Origin: Chitinophagaceae bacterium
GTDB taxonomy: Bacteria; Bacteroidota; Bacteroidia; Chitinophagales; Chitinophagaceae
Assembly: GCA_003151295.1 (NCBI GenBank)
Contig: PLXD01000232.1
Coordinates: 1-6,286 of the forward strand
Direction: 5' to 3'
DNA: 6,286 nucleotides
Positions within the stretch are counted from its first letter, which is position 1; each line of letters opens with the position of its first letter. Position numbers and translations under genes: made by a program. Below are positions 1 through 5,642 of this stretch, piece by piece. A model generated the notes under the pieces. It did no database searches. It was given only the letters and a program-made list of their open reading frames with translations, and was not told the origin of the DNA.

Positions 1-776
1 TCCTGGTATTTAGGTAAGGCAATAAACCCTTTATTAATCTGAGTACTTGAATTAAACTCAACTAAATAACCTCTTTTATCCTTTGTTCCTTTTTTGGTAG
101 AAATGATGATCGCACCGTTCTTTCCCTGGAAACCATACAATGCGGCTGCATTGGGCCCTTTCAATACGGTGAATGTTTCAATATCATCCGGGTTGATATT
201 ATAGGTATCAGAACTGATAGCAACACCATCTACCACAAACATAGGGCGATCGTTGGCATCGTTCTCCCCACGCATAATCACATCCGGGGCATGACCGATT
301 TCCTGGTTGATGTTTATTGCAAGCCCGGCTGAATTTCCTTTCAGGGAGTTAATAGGATCTGCCTCCCTGGCTTGTGTGAGCGTTGAAGCGTCAATAGTCT
401 GAACTGCAAAACCCAGTTTCTTGGATTCTTTCCTGATACCTGTAGCGGTTACCACTACTTCGTTCAGACTTTTTGAATTGGTCACCACATTTACGGTAAC
501 ATTTGTTTCATTGTTAATAGTATATTCCTGCCTGTTAATATCAATACCCGTGATCACTAACACGTCACCAGATTTTGCGTTGATGGAAAAGGTTCCGTCA
601 ATGTTGGTAGAAGTACCTATCCTGTAGCCTTTTAGGACGATCGTAGCCCCGGGAATCGGAGACTGGTCTATACTCGACAGTACGCGTCCGGTTATGACTT
701 TTTGAGCAAGGGAAATGAGTGGAAATAAAAAAAATGCCATCAAGACACCCATTAGAAGGGTATTTTTCTTACTCAT
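1..776 (-). CDS. SusC/RagA-family TonB-dependent outer membrane receptor, N-terminal part (cut by left window edge)
   Basis: Reverse-strand translation from the ATG at 774-776 stays open for 258 codons to the window edge. Residues 1-24 form a signal peptide (basic start, hydrophobic core, likely cleavage at SLA|Q). Residues about 26-100 are a carboxypeptidase-regulatory-like beta-sandwich (VITGRVLSS, PIPGATIVLKG, IDGTFSINAKSGD). LNEVVVTATG (104-113) is the usual join to the plug domain, which runs through VIMRG, MFVVDGVAI, DDIETFTVLKGPNAAALYG and GAIIISTKKG (221-230). The family consists of 22-strand outer-membrane barrels that import bulky ligands, driven by TonB and usually paired with a SusD lipoprotein; both the barrel and any SusD gene would lie off the left edge. 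The substrate cannot be told from the plug. The stretch reading GHAPDVIMRGENDANDRPMF is shorter than in classic glycan SusC plugs. A T8 tract encodes part of the signal peptide. Sampled stretches are AT-richer than in the neighbouring genes. The family call is firm. Confidence 0.93.
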   Translation of the reverse strand, partial: MSKKNTLLMGVLMAFFLFPLISLAQKVITGRVLSSIDQSPIPGATIVLKGYRIGTSTNIDGTFSINAKSGDVLVITGIDINRQEYTINNETNVTVNVVTNSKSLNEVVVTATGIRKESKKLGFAVQTIDASTLTQAREADPINSLKGNSAGLAININQEIGHAPDVIMRGENDANDRPMFVVDGVAISSDTYNINPDDIETFTVLKGPNAAALYGFQGKNGAIIISTKKGTKDKRGYLVEFNSSTQINKGFIALPKYQ

Positions 777-821
777 AATACAGTAGGTTTTAGCTATTAA
801 TAACTTTGAATTTCAGTTCGG

Positions 822-829
822 CAAAATTA
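822..829 (-). promoter_or_regulatory. Putative Bacteroidota -7 promoter element for the SusC-like gene
   Basis: The reverse strand reads TAATTTTG, a full match to the Bacteroidota TAnnTTTG -7 consensus. It lies 45 bases before the start codon at 776, giving an untranslated leader of roughly 40 bases. No TTG-type -33 element is found 19-21 bases upstream, which would fit a promoter needing an activator. The phased repeats at 852-885 occupy that upstream position. Confidence 0.5.
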
Positions 830-851
830 TCCGGGCAATGTGAAGGGAAGG

Positions 852-885
852 TTAGCCCAGTCTTAACAAAATATTAAATGTTAAG
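852..885. promoter_or_regulatory. Operator-like inverted repeat and 11-bp-phased hexamers upstream of the SusC-like gene
   Basis: Two overlapping patterns are visible. CTTAACA (862-868) and TGTTAAG (879-885) form a perfect 7-bp inverted repeat around a 10-base AT-rich centre. Independently, TTAGCC (852), TTAACA (863) and TTAAAT (874) start exactly 11 bases apart. Both sit about 25-60 bases upstream of the -7 element on the reverse strand, a usual place for an activator. A two-component regulator of the PhoB/OmpR type or a dimeric repressor could bind here; the sequence does not decide between them. Confidence 0.35.
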
Positions 886-940
886 AAAAATAATCTGCCG
901 CAAGTGCAACCATTTAGTCTACTTTAAGAAATCAATCAGA

Positions 941-987
941 GAACAGGAAGGAACAGACCGAAACAGGCCGGATCAGGCCGAAACAAT
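941..987. repeat. Short tandem repeat, 10-bp period, about 4.5 degenerate copies
   Basis: Successive 10-base units read GAACAGGAAG, GAACAGACCG, AAACAGGCCG, GATCAGGCCG and a partial AAACAATCTC. The consensus is roughly RAACAGGCCG. The repeat lies just downstream of the phosphodiesterase stop codon and upstream of the SusC-like promoter. It has no T-run or strong stem, so it is not an obvious terminator. Confidence 0.7.
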
Positions 988-1019
988 CTCAGAAAACGTG
1001 CCGGAGCGATCCCAGGAAA

Positions 1020-1796
1020 TTAATGGTTTAGAAACGCGGACAGCGATGCGATATGATCGGTATTAATATAGTCCACTTTTAGACTCTCGAATTGTTTCCA
1101 TGCGTTGATAGAATCGGGGGCGTCCCAGAACCGGACGGGTTTTCCCCATTTGTGGGCCTTGAGGACGGCCGCCTGCAGGACGGCCCGATCTTTCGCGGGG
1201 AGCTTGCCCTTACCCTTCCACCGGCTGTACTGCTCGAAATCATCGCTCAGCATGATAATCTTGTCGAGGGCAGCCTTGTCGTAATCCCGGAAGAGCTCAC
1301 CGTCGAATTGTATGAAGTCGGGATAGCCCGGAAACAGAACGGGATCGGGCCTGTTCCCGGTGATGGCAAATTTCAGGGAAGGGCAATTCGCCAACTCCGG
1401 GTATTTACGGAGGGTCTCCACCAGCTTATCGAGGGTATGGATAGAATCTGTCTTGATATCGATCAGCAGTTGTAATGAGCGGGTACTATCCGCATATAGA
1501 TGACCGCCATTTCTCCGCAGGCAATGGAGGATAGGCTCCAGATATAGTTTCTCGAGGGTGAGCTGGGGTTGTAACTCCTTTTCTTCATGGGCCACCAGCA
1601 ACTGCCCGTCCACCAGGAAAATATCGGCTTCGATAGAACCGAAGGCCTCTTTATAGGCCAGCCAGAAAGGAGTGGATTGCTCATAATCATTGTGTGAATG
1701 GGCGTTGCTCACGGAATACTGCAAGGGCTGGGCGAAAGCGGGTGTGCACGCCACGGCCAGGAGCGACAGGCAGGAATAAACGAATAATTTAAACAT
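1020..1796 (-). CDS. Exported phosphodiesterase of the PI-PLC/GDPD superfamily (AIM6-like)
   Basis: This 258-residue protein begins with a signal peptide. Cleavage by signal peptidase I at AFA|Q (residue 22/23) looks likely, but C17 in LAVAC could instead be a lipobox cysteine, making it a lipoprotein. The mature part has the TIM-barrel motifs of this superfamily: NAHSHNDYEQ (31-40, with H33, H35 and D37), EADIF (E56 and D58, likely metal ligands) and VAHE (H70, second catalytic-type histidine). The C-terminal strands LLIDIKTD, VRFWDAPDS and VDYINTDHI complete the barrel. Related proteins are annotated as phosphatidylinositol-specific phospholipase C or glycerophosphodiester phosphodiesterase; the true substrate is unknown. 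Length is normal for the AIM6-like branch and all expected active-site residues are present. It probably works in the periplasm or at the outer membrane, perhaps releasing phosphorylated alcohols from phosphodiesters. It is divergent from the metallophosphoesterase gene and lies upstream of the SusC-like gene on the same strand. Sampled stretches are GC-richer than the receptor gene. Confidence 0.85.
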   Translation of the reverse strand: MFKLFVYSCLSLLAVACTPAFAQPLQYSVSNAHSHNDYEQSTPFWLAYKEAFGSIEADIFLVDGQLLVAHEEKELQPQLTLEKLYLEPILHCLRRNGGHLYADSTRSLQLLIDIKTDSIHTLDKLVETLRKYPELANCPSLKFAITGNRPDPVLFPGYPDFIQFDGELFRDYDKAALDKIIMLSDDFEQYSRWKGKGKLPAKDRAVLQAAVLKAHKWGKPVRFWDAPDSINAWKQFESLKVDYINTDHIASLSAFLNH

Positions 1797-1801
1797 ATCT
1801 G

Positions 1802-1809
1802 CAAAATTA
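1802..1809 (-). promoter_or_regulatory. Putative -7 promoter element very close to the phosphodiesterase start codon
   Basis: The reverse strand reads TAATTTTG, matching TAnnTTTG exactly, and is identical to the element before the SusC-like gene. Only five bases separate it from the ATG at 1796, so a transcript from it would be leaderless or nearly so. No -33 TTG is seen at the expected distance. Confidence 0.4.
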
Positions 1810-1886
1810 CTATGGCGATCCTTGTCATTGGTTATCAGGCAAATTAAGGAATTATTATGTAAGTCGCATAATCAGGTAATATTCCG

Positions 1887-1947
1887 TTCACAATTAGCTT
1901 ACAATTTCTTAACTCCTTCTTAAACATACAGTAATACCTAATTAAGA
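1887..1947 (+). promoter_or_regulatory. Row of TTAA-type hexamers at about 11-bp spacing (candidate PhoB/PhoP-like binding region)
   Basis: Plus-strand hexamers start at 1887 (TTCACA), 1899 (TTACAA), 1909 (TTAACT), 1920 (TTAAAC), 1931 (GTAATA) and 1942 (TTAAGA). The last four are spaced exactly 11 bases and the first two steps are 12 and 10. Direct repeats with 11-bp period are the known layout of PhoB/PhoP sites, and TT(A/C/T)A(C/T)A is the Bacillus PhoP hexamer; transfer of that consensus to Bacteroidota is my inference. The row ends 22 bases before the metallophosphoesterase start. A weak -7-like GAACTTTG at 1946-1953 overlaps its end. AT-rich DNA makes chance hexamers plausible. Confidence 0.35.
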
Positions 1948-1969
1948 ACTTTGGAAAACCACCAAAAGA

Positions 1970-2809
1970 ATGGAAAAACGTCCAGTCGATGTAGTTGTTA
2001 TTTCCGATGTACATCTCGGAACCTATGGATGCAGGGCCAAGGAATTGGTCAATTATCTCAAGAGCATCACGCCGAATATTCTGATTTTGAACGGGGATAT
2101 TATCGACGGGTGGCAATTCACCAAACGTTATTTCCCCGTCGCTCATATGATGGTCATCAAGGAGATCATACAATTCATCACCAATGGCACGCGGGTCTTT
2201 TATATTACCGGAAACCACGATGAAATGATGCGCCGCTATTCCGATATCCAGGTCGGAAACTTCACCCTGACCGATAAACTGGTATTAGAGATCGACAATA
2301 AGATGACATGGATCTTCCACGGGGACGTCTTCGATAATACCACGAAAGGCAGCGCCAAAGTCCTGGCCAAGCTGGGAAGCAGCGGTTATAGCCTGCTGAT
2401 CCGTTTCAACCGTTTCATCAATTTCATCCTGAAATCCCTGGGCCGTGAAAGAGTTTCTATTTCGAAGCGGGTGATGGCCGGGGTGAACAAGGCTGTCAGC
2501 AAGATAAACGACTTTGAGATGATTGCGGCCGAACTGGCCATCGAAAAGAAATATGACTATGTGATCTGCGGTCATATTCATCAGCCCCAGAAGAAAGTGG
2601 TCGAGACCAAGGACGGAAAGGTCATCTACCTGAATTCCGGCGATTGGGTGGAACATCTGACGGCCCTGGAATACCAGCAGAACGAATGGACCATTTTCGA
2701 ATACGATGAAAAGAATTTTCCGGTCACCCAGACGGTGGAGATGAAGTCTCCCATCAGCGTGATCACGGATGAGATCAGTTTCTATATTAATTCCCTGGCG
2801 GCTATTTAG
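1970..2809 (+). CDS. LpxH-like metallophosphoesterase (UDP-2,3-diacylglucosamine diphosphatase family)
   Basis: This 279-residue calcineurin-like phosphoesterase carries the full set of metal-binding motifs: DVHLG (D13, H15), GDIIDGW (D43), GNHDE (N82-D84), HGDVFD (H117) and GHIHQP (H202, H204), followed by NSGDWVE (222-228). The helical, basic stretch at about 125-185 matches the lid insertion of the LpxH-type branch (COG2908). There is no signal peptide, so it should be cytoplasmic or peripheral on the inner membrane. True LpxH cleaves UDP-2,3-diacylglucosamine to lipid X in lipid A synthesis. This protein is longer than typical LpxH (about 240 residues) and sits beside a glycosyltransferase, not an lpx gene, so it may act on another pyrophosphate- or phosphate-bearing lipid. 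The ATG at 1970 gives a start directly before the core fold; no Shine-Dalgarno sequence is seen, as usual in Bacteroidota. The enzyme class is firm, the substrate is not. Confidence 0.88.
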   Translation: MEKRPVDVVVISDVHLGTYGCRAKELVNYLKSITPNILILNGDIIDGWQFTKRYFPVAHMMVIKEIIQFITNGTRVFYITGNHDEMMRRYSDIQVGNFTLTDKLVLEIDNKMTWIFHGDVFDNTTKGSAKVLAKLGSSGYSLLIRFNRFINFILKSLGRERVSISKRVMAGVNKAVSKINDFEMIAAELAIEKKYDYVICGHIHQPQKKVVETKDGKVIYLNSGDWVEHLTALEYQQNEWTIFEYDEKNFPVTQTVEMKSPISVITDEISFYINSLAAI

Positions 2810-2841
2810 TGAGGGCTATTAAATGAAGGCTATTAAGGTTG
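2800..2841. repeat. 14-bp tandem repeat, three copies, spanning the metallophosphoesterase stop codon
   Basis: Units GGCTATTTAGTGAG (2800-2813), GGCTATTAAATGAA (2814-2827) and GGCTATTAAGGTTG (2828-2841) follow each other without gaps. The first unit encodes the final Ala-Ile-stop. It is followed by a smaller 6-base repetition (GGTTGC, GGTTTC, GGTTAA, 2837-2854). It looks like local duplication by replication slippage of the gene end. Confidence 0.8.
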
Positions 2842-2877
2842 CGGTTTCGGTTAAATGAATAATCAAAACATTTACAG

Positions 2878-3915
2878 ATGAAAATATTTTATGCGGTACA
2901 GGCGACGGGGAATGGTCATATCAGCAGGGCCATGGAGATCCTTCCCTTTCTGGAACGTTATGGACAGGTGGACATCTTCCTGAGCGGCGCCAATAGTACA
3001 CTGGACCTGGATGCTACCGTAAAATACCGCAGCAAGGGATTATGGCGTCACTATAAGGACAAAGGCGGCCTGGATTACCCGCAGATCGTCCGCAACATCG
3101 CCCCGCTCCGCATAACCAAAGAGGTCCGGGACCTGCCGGTTGAAAAATACGACCTGGTCCTGAATGATTTCGAATGTCTGACCTCCCTGGCTTGTGCCTA
3201 TAAAAAGGTCCCTTCCGTCAATTTCGGTCACCAGGCCAGCTTCTTTTCCCCCAAAACCCCCAGACCCGCCAAAAAAGAATGGATGGGGGAATGGATATTA
3301 CGCCACTATGCCCCGGCCAGCCAGTATATCGGCTTGCATTTCAAATCTTACGACGATTTTATATTACCGCCCGTGATCAAACGCGAGATCCTGCAGGCCG
3401 ACCCTTCCGATCGGGGAACTATCACGGTCTATCTCCCCTCATTCAGCGATGCCACCCTCTTGCATCATCTCAGCCCGCTCAGGGATTTCCAGTTCCAGGT
3501 ATTCTCCAAGGAAGTGAGCAAGCCAGAACGCCAGGGCAATATCCTGTTCATTCCCGTCAGCAAGAGTGGTTTCAATAAGAGCCTGATCAATTGCCAGGCC
3601 ATCATTACCGGCGCCGGTTTTGAAACGCCTGCAGAAGCCCTGTACCTGGGTAAAAAGCTGATGGTGATACCCATCAAAGGCCAATATGAGCAGTCCTGCA
3701 ATGCCGCCGCCCTGGAAAAAATGGGCGTGACACGTGTCGACACGCTGGATGCCGGTTTCCATTCCCTTTTCTACCACTGGATGGCCAACCGGAAAAAGAT
3801 CGTTCTGTCGCTGGACCATTCCACGGAGTCCATCATCAGTTTCCTGATGCACAATTGCTCCGGAAAGAAAAAAAATGCATTGGATATGCTCTATCCCGAG
3901 TTCGTGTTTAATTAG
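2878..3915 (+). CDS. GT-B fold glycosyltransferase (MurG/GT28-like, COG1819-type)
   Basis: This 345-residue protein opens with MKIFYAVQATGNGHISRAME (1-20). The GNGH loop following the first beta-strand is typical of MurG-, MGDG-synthase- and UGT-type GT-B enzymes. The C-terminal donor domain has ITGAGFETPAEALYLGKKL (243-261) and the PIKGQYEQSCNAAALEKMGV region (265-284), matching the nucleotide-sugar-binding part of GT28-like enzymes. There is no signal peptide or transmembrane segment. It probably transfers a sugar from a nucleotide donor to a lipid or other acceptor at the cytoplasmic membrane face; neither substrate can be read from sequence. It follows the metallophosphoesterase after 68 bases with no terminator between, so co-transcription is likely and a shared lipid pathway is a reasonable inference. 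An A8 tract lies near the 3' end (3868-3875), but the frame is intact through it. The ATG at 2878 places the first strand at residue 2, so this start is convincing. Confidence 0.85.
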   Translation: MKIFYAVQATGNGHISRAMEILPFLERYGQVDIFLSGANSTLDLDATVKYRSKGLWRHYKDKGGLDYPQIVRNIAPLRITKEVRDLPVEKYDLVLNDFECLTSLACAYKKVPSVNFGHQASFFSPKTPRPAKKEWMGEWILRHYAPASQYIGLHFKSYDDFILPPVIKREILQADPSDRGTITVYLPSFSDATLLHHLSPLRDFQFQVFSKEVSKPERQGNILFIPVSKSGFNKSLINCQAIITGAGFETPAEALYLGKKLMVIPIKGQYEQSCNAAALEKMGVTRVDTLDAGFHSLFYHWMANRKKIVLSLDHSTESIISFLMHNCSGKKKNALDMLYPEFVFN

Positions 3916-3954
3916 GGGGTCAAATCGAACGGGAAGCCCGGACTGAACGGCAAT

Positions 3955-3987
3955 AAAAAAAGCCACCGTCATAGAAATGAAGTGGCT
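3955..3987 (-). terminator. Rho-independent terminator, minus strand
   Basis: AGCCAC (3961-3966) pairs with GTGGCT (3982-3987), and inside it TCAT (3969-3972) pairs with ATGA (3977-3980) around a four-base loop. On the reverse strand the stem is followed by seven T (A-run 3955-3961). The plus strand has no T-run after the stem, so it serves leftward transcription. It lies 135 bases beyond the phoU terminator, so it is either a back-up or the end of a separate transcript. Confidence 0.7.
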
Positions 3988-4058
3988 GCTGCATGAGAAA
4001 ATTCTACTCTACATATATAAAAACTTCGGGTTTGTAATCTTTTTCTTAATCGTTATAT
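3955..4058 (-). ncRNA. Possible small RNA between the glycosyltransferase and phoU
   Basis: A TATATTTG promoter element (4065-4072) and an intrinsic terminator (3955-3987) face the same way on the reverse strand and would define a transcript of roughly 105 bases. No credible coding frame lies between: the one reading frame with an ATG runs into the terminator stem. The part before the terminator is AT-rich with little evident structure. I do not recognise an RNA family. The element could instead be a second terminator for pst read-through with a chance promoter match. Confidence 0.3.
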
Positions 4059-4064
4059 CCAATG

Positions 4065-4072
4065 CAAATATA
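4065..4072 (-). promoter_or_regulatory. Putative -7 promoter element for a leftward small transcript
   Basis: The reverse strand reads TATATTTG, a full match to TAnnTTTG. No -33 TTG is visible at the expected spacing. Upstream on the same strand, TAA-cored hexamers at 4082-4087, 4093-4098 and 4104-4109 are spaced 11 bases apart. No start codon with a plausible gene follows. Confidence 0.35.
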
Positions 4073-4121
4073 GACGTCCGGTATTAAGAGGATCTTACTG
4101 AATCGTTATGGTAATATTATG

Positions 4122-4155
4122 AAAAAGCCGCCCTGAAATAAATCAGCACGGCTTT
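4122..4155 (-). terminator. Rho-independent terminator of the pst-phoU operon
   Basis: AAAGCCG (4124-4130) pairs with CGGCTTT (4149-4155), with an inner CTGA/TCAG stem (4133-4136, 4143-4146) around an AT loop. The reverse strand continues into a run of T (4122-4126). It begins 25 bases after the phoU stop codon, the expected place for the operon end. Confidence 0.85.
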
Positions 4156-4180
4156 CGGGAGGTCGTTGTATGGTTGTTTC

Positions 4181-4846
4181 TCAGGAATGCTTGCTCTTAT
4201 GTTTCAGCACCTTCGCTTCCAGGTAGAAGATGATCTCTTCGGCGATATTCTTCGACTGGTCGCCTACCCTTTCCAGCTTCCTGATAATAGAAAGGATCCA
4301 CAAGGCCTGGTCGAGATCTTCCGGATGATCTTTCAGGTATTTTTCAAGGCTTTTGTTGGCATTCACATTGATATTATCCAGGAACTCATCTTTCTTGAAC
4401 ACGCTCCGCGCCAGGATGGTATCCTCGTTTTCAAAAGCCGTCTGGGTATCCTGCAGGATCTTCACCGATTCTTCATACATATCCGTGGTATGGGTGGCTT
4501 TCAGCAGTCCCTCCTTGAAAGGGCCCTCTGCGCTGATGATATATTTAGCGATCCCTTCTGCGATGTCGCCTATCCTTTCCAGGTTGGAGTTGATCTTCAA
4601 TACTGCGAGCAGGAATCGAAGGTCAATGGCTACGGGGCAGAACAGTGCGAAAATATTCTCGCAGTCCCGGTCTATTTTCAATTCGGTGCCATTCACCCTC
4701 TTCTCCTTGGATGCGACTTCACGCGCCAGGTCCTTGTCAAAATTCATGAAAGCCAGCCTGGCATTGTTCATTTGTGAAGTCACCAGGGTCCACATGTTAT
4801 TGACTTCGGTCTTCAGAAGTTGTAATTCGGTTTCAATTTGTGCCAT
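4181..4846 (-). CDS. phoU: Phosphate signalling protein PhoU
   Basis: The 221-residue protein is almost entirely helical and shows the two PhoU repeats: SNLERIGDIAEGIAKYI (87-103) and RKLERVGDQSKNIAEEIIFY (189-208), whose Glu/Asp residues bind metal in known PhoU structures. CPVAIDLRFLLAVLKI (70-85) is another family-typical segment. Length matches the usual 215-240 residues. PhoU is a cytoplasmic dimer that couples the Pst importer to the PhoR-type sensor kinase and represses the Pho response when phosphate is plentiful. The start at 4846 (MAQIETELQ) is chosen over an in-frame ATG at 4960, because the longer form would run back through the end of pstB and add residues unlike the family. It follows pstB after 22 bases and is the last gene before the operon terminator. 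The PhoR/PhoB genes are not in the window. Confidence 0.95.
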   Translation of the reverse strand: MAQIETELQLLKTEVNNMWTLVTSQMNNARLAFMNFDKDLAREVASKEKRVNGTELKIDRDCENIFALFCPVAIDLRFLLAVLKINSNLERIGDIAEGIAKYIISAEGPFKEGLLKATHTTDMYEESVKILQDTQTAFENEDTILARSVFKKDEFLDNINVNANKSLEKYLKDHPEDLDQALWILSIIRKLERVGDQSKNIAEEIIFYLEAKVLKHKSKHS

Positions 4847-4868
4847 ATTTTTCTGATATATTATATTT

Positions 4869-5642
4869 CTAACTGAAGCGACCTGTAATATAATTTTGAG
4901 TACGGTTGTCCTTTGGATTGGTGAACATCGTTTTCGTCTCGTCGTATTCCACCAATTCACCCATATAAAAGAAGGCCGTCCGGTCGCTGATCCTGGCAGC
5001 CTGCTGCATATTATGCGTAACGATGATCAGCGTATAGTTCGTCTTCAACTCATGGAATAATTCCTCCACGGTGGACGTTGAGATAGGGTCTAATGCCGAG
5101 GTCGGCTCATCGAAAAGCAATACTTCCGGCTCCATGGCTACCGCCCTTGCGATACAAAGCCTTTGTTGCTGGCCCCCGGAAAGAAAGGAACCTTTTTTAG
5201 TCAATGCATCCTTTACTTCGTTCCAGAGCGCCACCCTGGTCAGCGAATGCTCCACGATCCTGTCCTTTTCCGCTTTCGGTAATCTTATTCCATTTAATTT
5301 ATACCCTGCAATCACGTTATCGTAAATGCTCAGATTCGGAAAAGGGTTGGGCCGCTGGAATACCATCCCTATCTTCTGCCGGACAAAGATCGGATGCATC
5401 GAATAAATATTCTCGTTATTGAGCATCATCGTTCCTTTGGAGGTGGCACCCGGGATAAGCTCATGCATCCGGTTGATACAACGAAGATAAGTAGTCTTGC
5501 CGCATCCGGAAGGACCCATAACAGCTACCACGTGATTCTTGGGAATTTCAATGCTAACGTTCTTTACGACATGATTACTACCGAAATAAGCGTTAAAATC
5601 CTTGCTGCGGATGACCGGACTTTTTATAGTTGTACTTTCCAT
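4869..5642 (-). CDS. pstB: Phosphate ABC transporter ATP-binding protein PstB
   Basis: The 257-residue ATPase has every ABC motif: Walker [10 protein letters not shown] (43-51), Q-loop VFQRPNPFP (94-102, the RPNPFP form being characteristic of PstB), signature LSGGQQQRL (154-162), Walker [13 protein letters not shown] (174-185) and H-loop VTHN (H210). The end, [16 protein letters not shown], is also PstB-like. It powers phosphate import by the PstSCAB complex at the cytoplasmic face of the inner membrane. The start at 5642 (MESTTIKSP) fits the family length and gives a 19-base overlap with the end of pstA, suggesting translational coupling; the in-frame ATG at 5714 would add 24 residues deep inside pstA and is unlikely. 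phoU follows 22 bases downstream. Confidence 0.97.
   Translation of the reverse strand: MESTTIKSPVIRSKDFNAYFGSNHVVKNVSIEIPKNHVVAVMGPSGCGKTTYLRCINRMHELIPGATSKGTMMLNNENIYSMHPIFVRQKIGMVFQRPNPFPNLSIYDNVIAGYKLNGIRLPKAEKDRIVEHSLTRVALWNEVKDALTKKGSFLSGGQQQRLCIARAVAMEPEVLLFDEPTSALDPISTSTVEELFHELKTNYTLIIVTHNMQQAARISDRTAFFYMGELVEYDETKTMFTNPKDNRTQNYITGRFS

Noticed and set aside
878..1066. Plus-strand 62-codon frame in the gap between the receptor and the phosphodiesterase
   Set aside because: It is low in complexity across the 10-bp repeat, runs into the opposite-strand phosphodiesterase gene and resembles no family. The CxxC near its start looks accidental.
1092..1475. Plus-strand 127-codon frame opposite the phosphodiesterase
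   Set aside because: It is antisense to a gene with clear motifs and has no recognisable domain.
2823..2858. 11-codon frame MKAIKVAVSVK as a leader peptide before the glycosyltransferase
   Set aside because: It arises from the tandem repeat, has no attenuator-like stem after it and no regulatory codon run.
3868..3875. A8 tract in the glycosyltransferase gene as a programmed frameshift site
   Set aside because: The zero frame continues to a normal stop 13 codons on, and there is no stimulatory structure or alternative frame of interest.
3930..3942. CGGG-AAG-CCCG stem as a terminator for the glycosyltransferase gene
   Set aside because: The stem has only four pairs and no T-run follows on the plus strand.
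3439..3972. Minus-strand 177-codon frame opposite the glycosyltransferase
   Set aside because: It lies almost wholly antisense to a well-supported gene, starts inside a terminator stem and has no family features.
4048..4109. Two copies of AATCGTTAT 53 bases apart flanking the small-RNA promoter element
   Set aside because: Nine-base matches in AT-rich DNA are easily due to chance, and no mobile element or attachment-site pattern is associated with them.
4166..4777. Plus-strand 203-codon frame opposite phoU
   Set aside because: It is a shadow of phoU; the PhoU frame has conserved motifs while this one has none.
4847..4960. N-terminal extension of PhoU to the ATG at 4960
   Set aside because: It would overlap the last codons of pstB by about 90 bases and add basic residues absent from the family.
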